A program made the translations under genes and the position numbers. The notes beneath the pieces were generated by a model, which saw only the letters and a list, made by a program, of their open reading frames with translations, was not told the origin of the DNA and did not search any database. Below are positions 55,199-64,000 of a DNA stretch of 64,000 bases, piece by piece. Location: positions 10,574 to 74,573 of the forward strand of contig CH002001.1 in the NCBI GenBank assembly GCA_000149265.1. Reading direction: 5' to 3'. This DNA comes from Ciona savignyi. Lineage: Eukaryota > Chordata > Ascidiacea > Phlebobranchia > Cionidae. Position 1 is the first letter of the stretch. Each line of letters begins with the position of its first letter.

Positions 55199-55761
55199 TT
55201 ACCGACATAATCTAACAAACTGACCACTATGCTAAATGCTTCACACTGGCAATGTTTTATTTTCATTTTGATATTATAACATTTTAAACCGTGTTATGTT
55301 GAGTGAAGAAAAATGAAATATAACATTATAACAACATTAAAATGATCCACTGTGGCATTGGTACAAAAAATTAATCATAATAGGCCAAACAAAAAAAGAA
55401 AAGATATATTACAATATACCTAATCATATCCCAATGTGGATAATACAGCACAGTTTTTAAGTTTGTAGGCCTACATTTTTACAGTTACTTTAAACATTAA
55501 ACAATTTTTGAAAGTGCATATTAAAGGTATAGACAATATATATGTATGCGCACTTTAAAATTTGATTTTGTCAACCCAAATTTTGTTGTTATTGATTTTG
55601 TTGTTACATACTATCCATACAGGATCAGAACCACATAAAAGCAATTGAATACACAATAAAGTCAAATAAAAATTAACACAAAATTCTTAAAACAATGGTT
55701 TAAGCATCCATGCATTTTGCATCAAGTATACAAATAAGCGAGACTAGAGCATCGGAAACAT
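55199..55761. other. Probable 3' flank of SLBP
   Basis: AT-rich, no coding exon. The SLBP transcript (- strand) should end here. TTTATT (AATAAA on the - strand) occurs near 55193 and 55256 as a candidate polyadenylation signal. Confidence 0.4.
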
Positions 55762-56742
55762 TCACAACAAATCCTCATCATTGTCTAGGTCTAAAACTAA
55801 AACATCATCATCGTCAAATCTTCGAGTTGAAACATCCGAAACTGAACTTTCTACAGCACCAGTTACATCAATTGTGTAACCACAGCCTTCTTTGTGTGAT
55901 GCGTTCTCCTCTGGTTCACTTTCAGACGGAATCTCCAATTTATCTTTTTTCTTTGCCTCATATTTTTGCTTCATAGTATTAGCATAATCTTCCCAATTGT
56001 GCAAAGCTTTGCGCCAAATCTTAACCTGTGCGTCCCATGACCTACGACTGCACTTTACGAATTTGTCCGGGGTTTTAGGATGGAATTTTGTTCGTTTTTG
56101 CTTTGGTATTTGTGAGATGTAGTTGTCGTAGCCGATTGTATTCTTTCCATATTCCAGTTGCTTTTCACGGCGCATCAGCACCACTGTGTCTTCTTCAACA
56201 GCAGTTTCAGACAAAGCTGTGTCATGATTTGATTCACTCAATCTCTTTGCCCTCTTTTCGCAAACTATTTTATGATGCTGAGCTTCTTCTGCAAGCTCAT
56301 TTGATCTCTCAACTTGATCAAACCAATCACTACTACTTGCCTTTCTTTCCGGGTGTGTTTCTTTACATTCTTTTATGGAAGATGTGTGTTCAGCAAATCT
56401 TTCTGCTAATGGTCCATTTTTTCGTTTCCTGCCGCTTGAGTAACGTTTTGTGGATCTGTTTTGATGCCTTGCATTATCATAATCTTCTGTGTGACGTAAC
56501 GGACTTCTTAAATCGCCATCCTTCGTAGGAGAGTAAAATTCCTTTTCATTTTTATTCTGTTCCATTGTGGAGCCACCCCTTTCGCGTTTACAATATTTTG
56601 GACTATTTTGGGACAAATTATTTTGTCGAAATCCGTTATCTTCAACCAGCGACTTAAGCTTTGCATTAAAATCAAGCATCTCCTTTTCAGATTGTTGTAT
56701 GTTGGCTCTCTTACCGAGCAAGCCGGTGGATATCGAATTCAT
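55762..56742 (-). CDS. SLBP: SLBP, histone mRNA stem-loop-binding protein
   Basis: A single open frame of 326 residues. Residues about 189-255 are a full SLBP RNA-binding domain: LMRREKQLEYGKNTIGYDNY, HPKTPDKF (221-228) and SRRSWDAQVKIWRKALHNWE. SLBP binds the stem-loop at the 3' end of replication-dependent histone mRNAs and directs their processing, export, translation and decay. The N-terminal half has a basic patch RKRK (105-108), SPTK and SPLR sites that could be phosphorylated, and a Ser/Glu-rich part. The C-terminus is strongly acidic (DDDDVLVLDLDNDEDLL). The conserved TPNK motif reads TPDK (224-227). No intron interrupts the frame, unlike the multi-exon neighbours, so the gene has lost its introns or is a retrocopy; the open, conserved frame argues it is functional. 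Confidence 0.93.
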   Translation of the reverse strand: MNSISTGLLGKRANIQQSEKEMLDFNAKLKSLVEDNGFRQNNLSQNSPKYCKRERGGSTMEQNKNEKEFYSPTKDGDLRSPLRHTEDYDNARHQNRSTKRYSSGRKRKNGPLAERFAEHTSSIKECKETHPERKASSSDWFDQVERSNELAEEAQHHKIVCEKRAKRLSESNHDTALSETAVEEDTVVLMRREKQLEYGKNTIGYDNYISQIPKQKRTKFHPKTPDKFVKCSRRSWDAQVKIWRKALHNWEDYANTMKQKYEAKKKDKLEIPSESEPEENASHKEGCGYTIDVTGAVESSVSDVSTRRFDDDDVLVLDLDNDEDLL

Positions 56743-56840
56743 TGGGAAAACAAGTAAAAAACCTTCACTGAGAACTTTAAGTTAGTTCAGAAATCCGCCT
56801 ACTTTAATATCAAGTAAAAGGGTGCCTCTAAATACTACAG

Positions 56841-57266
56841 GAGCGCTTGGAGCGCTTGGATCGCTTGGATCGCTTGGACCGAGCGCTTGGAGCGCTTGGA
56901 TCGCTTGGAGCGCTTGGATCGCTTGGAGCGCTTGGAGCGCTTGGAGCGCTTGGAGCGCTTGGAGCGCTTGGAGCGCTTGGAGCGCTTGGATCGCTTGGAT
57001 CGCTTGGAGCGCTTGGAGCGCTTGGAGCGCTTGGATCGCTTGGATCGCTTGGATCGCTTGGAGCGCTTGGAGCGCTTGGAGCGCTTGGAGCGCTTGGAGC
57101 GCTTGGAGCGCTTGGAGCGCTTGGAGCGGTTGAAGCGGTTGAAGCGCTTGGAGCGGTTGAAGCGCTTGGAGCGCTTGGAGCGCTTGGAGCGCTTGGATCG
57201 CTTGGAGCGCTTGGAGCGCTTGGATCGCTTGGATCGCTTGGAGCGATGGAGCGCTTGGAGCGCTTA
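56841..57266. repeat. 9-bp minisatellite upstream of SLBP
   Basis: About 47 tandem copies of a 9-bp unit, gagcgcttg alternating with gatcgcttg and a few gagcggttg/gaagcgctt variants. Because 9 is a multiple of three and the unit has no stop, several frames on both strands stay open; these are not genes. Many units contain the palindrome AGCGCT. The array begins about 100 bp before the SLBP start codon, in its promoter or 5' UTR. Confidence 0.95.
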
Positions 57267-57399
57267 GAATGCGGTTTTCGTGACAGAGGCTAATTAAAAG
57301 ACGGCGTGACATCGATGTGATCGTGAAAGGGATTTGATTTGTGGTGTGTATGTGTCGCCAGTGTATTAGCCTTTACTGCATTGCATAAGTTAATGCTTA

Positions 57400-57985
57400 T
57401 TCCATGAAACATACAGATGACTGAGTGGTTGCGTCATCCAAAAGGTTGCGAATTCGAAAGCAGCCACTAGCTGGTTGGTTGCGTCCCTTTGTAAGACACT
57501 TGACTAAAGGTGCGATTGAGTAAAAACAAGTATGGCAGGATAGATCACTCGGTTTTAGACAAACTATCCGCTGCCTAGACGGTTAATGTGTAGTTGGACA
57601 AGGCACTTAGCGGGAATTACCTAACCCAGTGAATTTATAGGTATTACTAAATTAAAGAACATCTCAATTATACATAATACACCGCAATAGGTTTCGTAAC
57701 CCAGCGGTGGGTTGTGAGCTAATCTGACGATTGCCCCTGGACAGTTTATGTCCTGCGTTTTCCCATTCAATAAAAAAAAACATAGGGATAAAACATGAAT
57801 GTCCTATTCTAACGGATGTCTCATGAACCAATTTTTTTTGGTTGAAGTAAAACAGTAGCAATGACGCCCCAATCAAATAGGCCTACAATACACCGCAATA
57901 ATTTGGGCAACGAGACGATGGACACGAGGTAATCTAACGACCCGTAAGATAATTCCCCTCGTTATCCCACCCACCGGGATATATC
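57400..57985 (+). repeat. SINE remnants in series
   Basis: A tRNA-like head (about 57419-57470), a diverged SINE body from about 57590 to 57815 (ggacaaggcacttagcgg ... aaacatgaatgtcctattc) and a second partial body at 57880-57975. No gene seen. Confidence 0.6.
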
Positions 57986-58344
57986 GCCTACATGAGTAAA
58001 TCGTACATTTTAACACCAAAATGTTTTAACGACAGTTAATATATTGTTTTATCTTTTTTGTCGGATAGAACGAATGAAACAAACGGGTACGGCCTTATTT
58101 ATGGCACATACATGTTCAAAGGTTCAATAATGTTTCATTGAAGGGCTCTCCGCCCGCCCACGGGTGTCGAAGACCTGGTGTTTCCGTCCGATAAGACCGC
58201 GAAATGGCTGCAACGCTTGACTGAAATCGGCTCTAAACCCCCATCTCATACAAAATAATAATAATCGTTTTAATAATAAATATATATATACGTCGCTTTT
58301 AGTCTCACTTTAAGGAGGCGTTCAACTAATTATTCTTCCTATCT

Positions 58345-58805
58345 CTCCAATGCAAACTTACTTCACTAAAACGGCTGTCAATCAAAATCCTGACATAGGA
58401 AGTCTTAGATTTTTTCACAATTCAAAGTTGAAGCTTGGATCTACAACCTAAACTTAAAACCCTCCAAAATTTTGCTTAACAATTTTGAGCCAATACCCCT
58501 TTGTACATCGGCAACTTTATCCCAACAAAACAACTAGCAGATGCACAATCAACACCTTTATTTCACAAAGCACTGTTCCACGATTACAAAACTTTACTAC
58601 TAAACGAGAACACCGGCGTGGAGCCTAGCACATGCTGCTTTGAACCAAACAAACATTGGGGAATCACCACCATTGTTACTCAGCAAAACACTCGTTTAAA
58701 AACAATGACTCATGGAGGGTACCACTCGTCACATCCTGCCGTTCATAGAGGTCTTAATTGTTTATACGCCATCTTAAACGGTCGTAGTTTTAGCCGTCCT
58801 TTATA
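58345..58805 (+). repeat. Dispersed repeat shared with 34890-35295
   Basis: An open frame of 101 codons (58501-58806, beginning near GNFIPTKQLADAQSTPL, with STCCFEPNKHWGITT in the middle) lies in the repeat. The 34-kb copy shares the nucleotide sequence but not the open frame, so a coding role is doubtful. No known domain was recognised. Confidence 0.55.
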
Positions 58806-59074
58806 GCCCAATTATTATATATTTACCAGTTATGTCATTATAAAACTTCATATTGAATCCACTGTCAAGTAATTGAGTATAACTTTTGTTGTATTATTAT
58901 AATAGTCTTTAAGCCATAATGCGGTACACTTTTGAGTACGCGTACGTGAATTAACTCCGCGCTCATTTTACTGAATTATGAATTACATCGATGGCCAAAT
59001 AAAGTAGACCTATAGCATATATGTTCCTCAAGAAGATCGACTGAAGTCCTAAAGTATATTTATATTTCATACAT

Positions 59075-59078
<4 letters not shown>

Positions 59079-59122
<44 letters not shown>
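59079..59122. repeat. (TA)n microsatellite
   Basis: About 20 TA units directly abutting the left end of the MITE at 59123, whose target is TA. Confidence 0.9.
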
Positions 59123-59125
<3 letters not shown>

Positions 59126-59628
59126 TGGAACCCTGCTTACCTGACCACGTATGGGACCGTCATTAAGCGGTCGCGTTAGCGGGGTGGTCGTGTTAGTGAA
59201 TTTTCATTTGGAGCAAGTTGTCGTTATATGCAGTCAAAACGTCTGCCTTTTTTACTAAATTACCCCGAAATAATTTAAACAACTGTTAGCACTGACGTTT
59301 ATTTTTATAAGATTCGGTTTTGTTTGCAACAAGTTTTTTCGTTTGTGTGTAAGCGCACATTTAATCTTATTGTTTTGATCATAAAAGAAATTTAACCTTA
59401 TTATTGTGGTGAAAAGCCCAATTATTTAGCACGTGTGGTCACTTAAGCGGAGTTAAATTTAAAGTTTTGGACCAAAATATGGCGGTCCCGGTCTGGAAAC
59501 CGGGGTGGTCGCGTTATTGAAACAGAATACAATGCATTACTATAGTAAAATATTTGGGACCGCACTAAAGTGGTCTTGATAGTGAGGTGGTCGTGTTATC
59601 GAGGTGGTCTCCAAGCGGGGTTCCACTG
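59123..59628. mobile_element. pogo/Tigger-like MITE
   Basis: 506 bp with ends CAGTGGAACCCTGCTTACC and GGTCTCCAAGCGGGGTTCCACTG as imperfect inverted repeats, flanked by TA. CAGTGGAACC ends and TA targets are typical of pogo/Tigger members of the Tc1/mariner group. The interior has more 'gaccacg'/'cgtggtc'-like words ('gggtggtcgtgttag', 'ggtggtcgcgttatt'). No transposase frame. Confidence 0.85.
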
Positions 59629-59695
59629 TATATATAAACTAGTGATTCATTTCGACGAACTATATAGTCACAGATTGATTTACTTTATTAATTGA

Positions 59696-60377
59696 GCCAC
59701 GTTCGTGACAGGCACATGTACTATCGACAGCAATTCAACAAGAATGGGTTGTCTAATTGGGGCAATGTTAACTAACACGTTGTCGATTTGCAACGACCAA
59801 TATTACGTTACAAAAAACTATATGGAAATTCCCGACACATTGAAAAAAAAACATGTCCGTTTTGTCATTTTCGGCGACGACAATAGTTTGTTTCTCGATA
59901 CTTCGAGAAGTGCACGAACAATTCGCATCTTATTTTTAAGAAACTTGTATATATATATATATAAAATAAGATGAAAAATAAACTAGAATTAAAATAACCC
60001 AGTTTACCCTGGACAAACCCGCCAAAATAGAGCATCCTGACAAAATACACTATTACAAGGCCTAGTTATATGAAATAGCTAGAGATTCAAGACCAAAACA
60101 AATGTAAAGAGAAATTCAAGACATCTTCAACCGTTTTTTGGTAAATCACCAGAAACGCAACCCAATACTGAAATCAATGCGATCTGTTCTGTCTACTTTA
60201 ACGCCACATATAAACACGAATGAAATGTTTAATCTCACAAAAAGGCATTTCCATTAAAACTATTCGACGAACAACAACAATGTGTAATCAACATTAATTC
60301 AATCATGCATTCCGATATTGCCGACGCTATTACCAGGTATAAGGTTTCGCTTCTTAAAATTTACATACGAAAGTGAC
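59696..60377 (+). pseudogene. Possible endogenous viral element: decayed RNA-dependent RNA polymerase fragment
   Basis: An open stretch at 59696-59974 reads TGTCTIDSNSTRMGCLIGAM and, about 40 residues on, VIFGDDNSLF. The first resembles RdRp motif B of positive-strand RNA viruses (Gly, then D-x-N-T/S-x-x-G and Asn) and the second motif C (GDD). The spacing fits. Two further open runs follow in other frames or after stops (60114-60257 and 60254-60376), as expected for a decaying insertion. The part before 59696 is closed by a stop at 59693. Short, broken and without an identifiable start or end, so not expected to be functional. The family assignment is uncertain, and a cellular origin is possible. 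Confidence 0.35.
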
Positions 60378-61630
60378 AAAGTATTTCACTTGAGATCTGT
60401 GATCAAAAATTAGTTTTAAAACTTCGGGCTATACCAAAGGTCCACTTTCAAACTTTGGCGGTCAAAAAATAAAGAAGAAAGGGCACTTGCCGTTATGTAA
60501 ATTTTATATACGCACTTCCATAACCAAACGTTCGTTCATTGAACACCGATTTAAAAAGGAATAGTACATAGCAATAATACGGACTGCGTGCACTACCACT
60601 TGTTCCATATAGATTATAGACCTTTTGTGTACTTTTAATTACAACAACCACGCAACGCTACAGCGATAAAAATATGCAATAAAATAAGCAAATGTGACAA
60701 AACAAATAAAATTAAAAAAAAAACCTGGTCTTATAAGGATAGGATTAACTAGGGATAGGAACAGGCGTTACCGATGCTCCGAAACGAAGTGGAAGAGGAC
60801 GGTTTTGTGTCACCGGGAGTGTACGGAGGGTAGGGGGAATTATTTTATTATAACTTACAAAATAATATAATGGAGAAAACGACGATACAAAAAATTCAGT
60901 GCACTCACAATGACATGAAAAACATTTTAAATACTACTTTAAGTCTATGATTGGCACTACAGAAAACTGTGACAATCGGCGAAGACGTCTCCATCCGGAT
61001 TTCAATATTGTGGTCCGGATTTTAACCAAATATTTGATGTATCACAACATATTTACCGGGAGGTTAAACTCACCAACGCTGTGGTTAGAGTATTCTAGAG
61101 AAGAAAGTAGTTGCGCTTATGCAACGGAAAGGTTGAACAGGGTCAGGTGCCGAGAACCGAAAGGTTGGCCAGGTGCCAAGAACCCAAAGGTTGGCCGGGT
61201 GCCAAAAAGCGAAGTTTCATTCTAGGCGAAGTATGTATTGTCAGGGACAAGAGGAAATGTTTCTCTAGTTAGTTATCACGTACATAAACAACCGTTTGCA
61301 TATAAACTGTTAAACTGTGGTATCATTGTTCGTTAATAGTCAGGTTTTGTTAAATATATTTCAGTAAAAAAGTAAAGATTTAAACAAAGCTCTGTTTGTT
61401 AATGACAGAATCAAGTTTAAGCCACGAATAGAATGCACCAATCAACCTGTTTGTATCGTTTATATAAGCTATATATTAATAATTGCACATAAAAGTTATG
61501 TTTATAGTAATGTAGATTATATTTTCATTGTATAAAACGTAACTTTCAATAACAAAGTTAATTAACTGTATTAAACGTAACTTTGCATAACGTAAAAATA
61601 CTTTCACAACAAAGAAATTAAACATAAATA
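60378..61630. other. Gene-poor stretch with short repeats
   Basis: No supported gene. A three-copy repeat of about 24 bp ('aggttggcc.ggtgcc.agaaccc') lies at 61142-61210. An isolated 'ggataggattaactagggatagg' at 60738 resembles a SINE tail only. Confidence 0.45.
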
Positions 61631-61846
61631 GTGTTAGATCAATTAGATGTGAAATACCAACACTACGAGACGCTTATTCGCGTAAAATATGGAGATATTA
61701 GTTCGGACTTTAAATTTGAAAATGACCTCGCGAACAGATTTTGCGATTTTACACTTTTAGACCTTATCATGTTTATTTTCGTGCTAAAGGAGGAAGACAC
61801 AAAGTTATTATACATGCAATTATCATTTTACTGTTATGTTGTATAG

Positions 61847-64000
61847 GCAAAGGAATTTATACAGGAGCTTAAAATTATGAAAACATCTTTACGACAGTGG
61901 CCATGTGGCCAGTGCAGAAAATCGTGTGGAAAAAGAACCTGTGTTTTATGTGAAATTTGCGTGCAGTGGTTCCACCCAGCCTGCGCCGGTTTAACCAGCC
62001 AACATTTCAATAAGTTGAAGGAGCTAACAACTCTTCCATTTTTATGTCGGACCTGCAGAAGTGATCCAAGTGGAAAAGAAAACTATTACGAAGCCCTTCT
62101 ACGTTTAAAGCAGGTAATATTTTCGTAAATTGGATTTTTTTAAAGCACTGTCTAAATCCTTTAGGATTCTTTTGTGTTTTTTTTATATTAGTATAAAATT
62201 GCGTAAAAGGCCTATAGCTATATTTTATAGGCATAAGGTGACTTTATACGAAATCATAATCAGGCATCATGTTTAACTATACGTGATTGTAATTATAGAC
62301 CTACACGTATCACCACAAATGATAACATAACAATGTGCTAGAAGTTGTTACAAATTTGGAAAACATAAAACCGTGTGCCGACTTATTTACAATATATATC
62401 CCAGGAACAGCGCAAATCGCATTTAAAATATGGCTAACTCGCCGGCTTTTAGGAAACGTTAATGCTGCTCTGGATAAGAGTTCTGCATGATGTCACAGGC
62501 CCCACCTATTATGTCCACGTGATTACGTAGTTACTGACCTTGTTATCACACAATGCGAGCGTGCCGATGTTCGGTTGCAAAAATTACATGTCCTCTAACT
62601 CGTCCAGTCGCAATATTAAGCTGCAGTGTAATATTTACAAATAACGATCTTTCGGGGTTTATTAAAAAAACAATGCGAAGATTGTAGTATATAAACAATC
62701 ATTTTACCCAGCGGTTTTAGCATTGTGGCACGTTTGATGGAATGTTTAGGTCGTTCTCCCGGGACACTACCTTGCCGCTGATCTAGCAATAAATGTTCCG
62801 GCGGTTATACCCAAATTAGTTGCGGGCTGTTCGATTTACACTTTTATTAAAAGCTGTGGGTAGTGAGTGTATTTGGCGGCTTATTTTTTAAAGATGTTAT
62901 ATACCTTATCAACGGTTTAAATTACGGAAATATATTAAACACATATTCACACCTTGGAGATTCACATCGTATGATACTATCATATATTGACACTTTGGAG
63001 ATAGTAACGCACAATTAAAGGTGTGAGTTTTTCAAAACCATGTTATCTTGGTTGCCGCAGATAAAGCCTACCCATAGTCAACGCAAACCGCAAAACCACA
63101 AAGTAGACCAAAATTGATACGTTTTGTGTGTCGTTCTATTTCATCATCCCAACCCTACCCTACCCTGAATGCACCATACCGACCACTTTGATCCAAATTA
63201 CTTTTAAAAGTTAGGTTTCTACCTAACAAATTCGTCATACAATAAACAAAAATCGGTATTTTTTAGTATTTCACCTTTAGTATAATGACATGAATGGTCC
63301 GATTTGAATTAGAAAACTTAATCATTATACCTAATAAGTATATATACCGTTTTAAAGTGTGATTTTTTCGCAGGCATCGCGTTCGGGATTCGCCGAATTT
63401 GGAGCGTGTGCAATACGAGAAAATATTTTTCTGCAAACTAACCTGGAAGTCGACATGCGGCTCAATAATCCACCAAACATTTCAATGGCAATCGATGAAA
63501 ACTCTCACAATATAATGAAGAAATATCACCTGATGCCTGGTAAAGTTCCAGTGTGGACATCCGGTGACGGTAACTGTCTGTTTAACGCTGTATCTATATG
63601 CTTGTGTGGAACTGAAAGTTTGGCATTGGAGTTACGTTTGAGAACATGTATTGATATGATTCTTATGAAAGAAATCTACACGTCGCATTGTTTGTCCTCT
63701 GATATTTCATGCGTATCTCCAACCTACGACGATTCGTGTTTGCACTGCGCGAACTTAGGCGCTTTTTCAAACAGTTGGACAATCTTATCCCTCAGCAATG
63801 TCATTAAAAGACCTATCCACTGCACTTATCCACCGTGCAATGGACCATCAGACAAGTATCTTCCTATTTTAAACAAAGTTATAACAGCAGAACAATTTCA
63901 TACTGACCCAATCTTTATCATGTGGACGAGGATGGGAACTGTCCTTGGGACAATTTGGTTTCCAAACCACTTTGTAGCATTGGTGGAGAAATTACAACCG
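61847..64000 (+). CDS. PHD finger plus OTU/vertnin-like domain protein (5' part, runs off the window)
   Basis: Exon 61847-62113 (ATG at 61877) encodes a PHD zinc finger with full ligand set: CGQC...CVLCEIC, WFHPAC and FLCRTC. It ends in phase 0 and joins exon 63374-64000+, which is open to the window end (209 codons). That exon has the OTU-type active-site motif SGDGNCLFNAVS (Cys at 63575), a helix LELRLRTCIDMILMKEIY like that in vertnin-related proteins, and WFPNHFVAL, which could supply the catalytic His. OTU domains are usually deubiquitinases; PHD fingers usually read histone tails. The combination also occurs in proteins spread by transposons, so a domesticated or active element protein is possible. 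The 5' end is unclear: an open frame at 61632-61843 precedes the first exon in the same frame but is separated from it by a TAG. Confidence 0.75.
62114..63373. other. Intron between PHD and OTU exons
   Basis: Donor gtaata at 62114, acceptor ttcgcag at 63373. A 'ccctaccctaccct' tract lies at 63154-63168. No other exon, repeat or RNA gene is seen in these 1.26 kb. Confidence 0.6.

Noticed and set aside
56782..57312. Long open frames on both strands over the 9-bp minisatellite
   Set aside because: A 9-bp stop-free unit keeps several frames open by arithmetic. The repetitive Gln-Ala-Leu or Leu-Glu-Arg products are not evidence of a protein; only a possible upstream frame was kept as a finding.

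Overview
The window looks like nuclear DNA of a solitary ascidian, most probably Ciona (intestinalis/robusta type). The reasons are AT-rich sequence, compact intron-containing genes with GT-AG introns of tens to hundreds of bases, chordate-type genes (SLBP, BPHL, an RGR-like opsin), and a tRNA-derived SINE with a (TATCC)n tail, gypsy-type retroelement debris and many MITEs. The species call is an inference. There is one 100-N gap at 54612-54711.

Region 1 (1-34.8 kb) is a tandem array of CUB-domain genes on the + strand. The tail of one paralog (gene A) lies at 1609-2559. Gene B starts with a signal-peptide exon at 4676 and carries three near-identical 368-residue modules, each CUB1-linker-CUB2-linker-CUB3-linker, starting at 4992, 11956 and 20107. 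Gene C (26877-34668) has its own signal peptide, one copy of the module, a fourth divergent CUB and a hydrophobic C-terminus that suggests a GPI anchor. Every module exon I could place keeps exactly the same length in all copies, each CUB is split once by a phase-0 intron, and every module boundary is phase 1. The repeat unit also carries a decaying Ty3/gypsy remnant that was amplified with it. Gene B has no recognisable own 3' end.

Region 2 (34.8-42.3 kb) is gene-poor. It holds two long copies of an unusual non-autonomous element built around internal ~335-bp tandem repeats and ending in a hairpin (related copies sit at 3.5, 25.1, 29.3 and 40.3 kb), plus small inverted-repeat elements.

Region 3 (42.4-52.1 kb) has two single-copy style genes on the + strand: a BPHL (biphenyl hydrolase-like/valacyclovirase) alpha/beta hydrolase in six exons, with a piggyBac-like MITE abutting exon 2 and a one-base excess in the last exon, and a seven-exon RGR-like opsin with the retinal lysine and NPxxY.

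Region 4 (52.1-58.8 kb) contains SINE debris, a suspicious direct duplication around the assembly gap, an apparently intronless SLBP gene on the - strand, and a 9-bp minisatellite just upstream of the SLBP start.

Region 5 (58.8-64 kb) holds a pogo/Tigger-like MITE, a short decayed stretch with features of a viral RNA-dependent RNA polymerase (possible endogenous viral element), and the 5' part of a gene joining a PHD finger to an OTU/vertnin-like cysteine-protease domain that runs off the window.

The strongest lead for something new is the CUB array: phase-symmetric modules being multiplied inside a gene, with gene-conversion-like mosaicism and a retroelement riding in the repeat unit.
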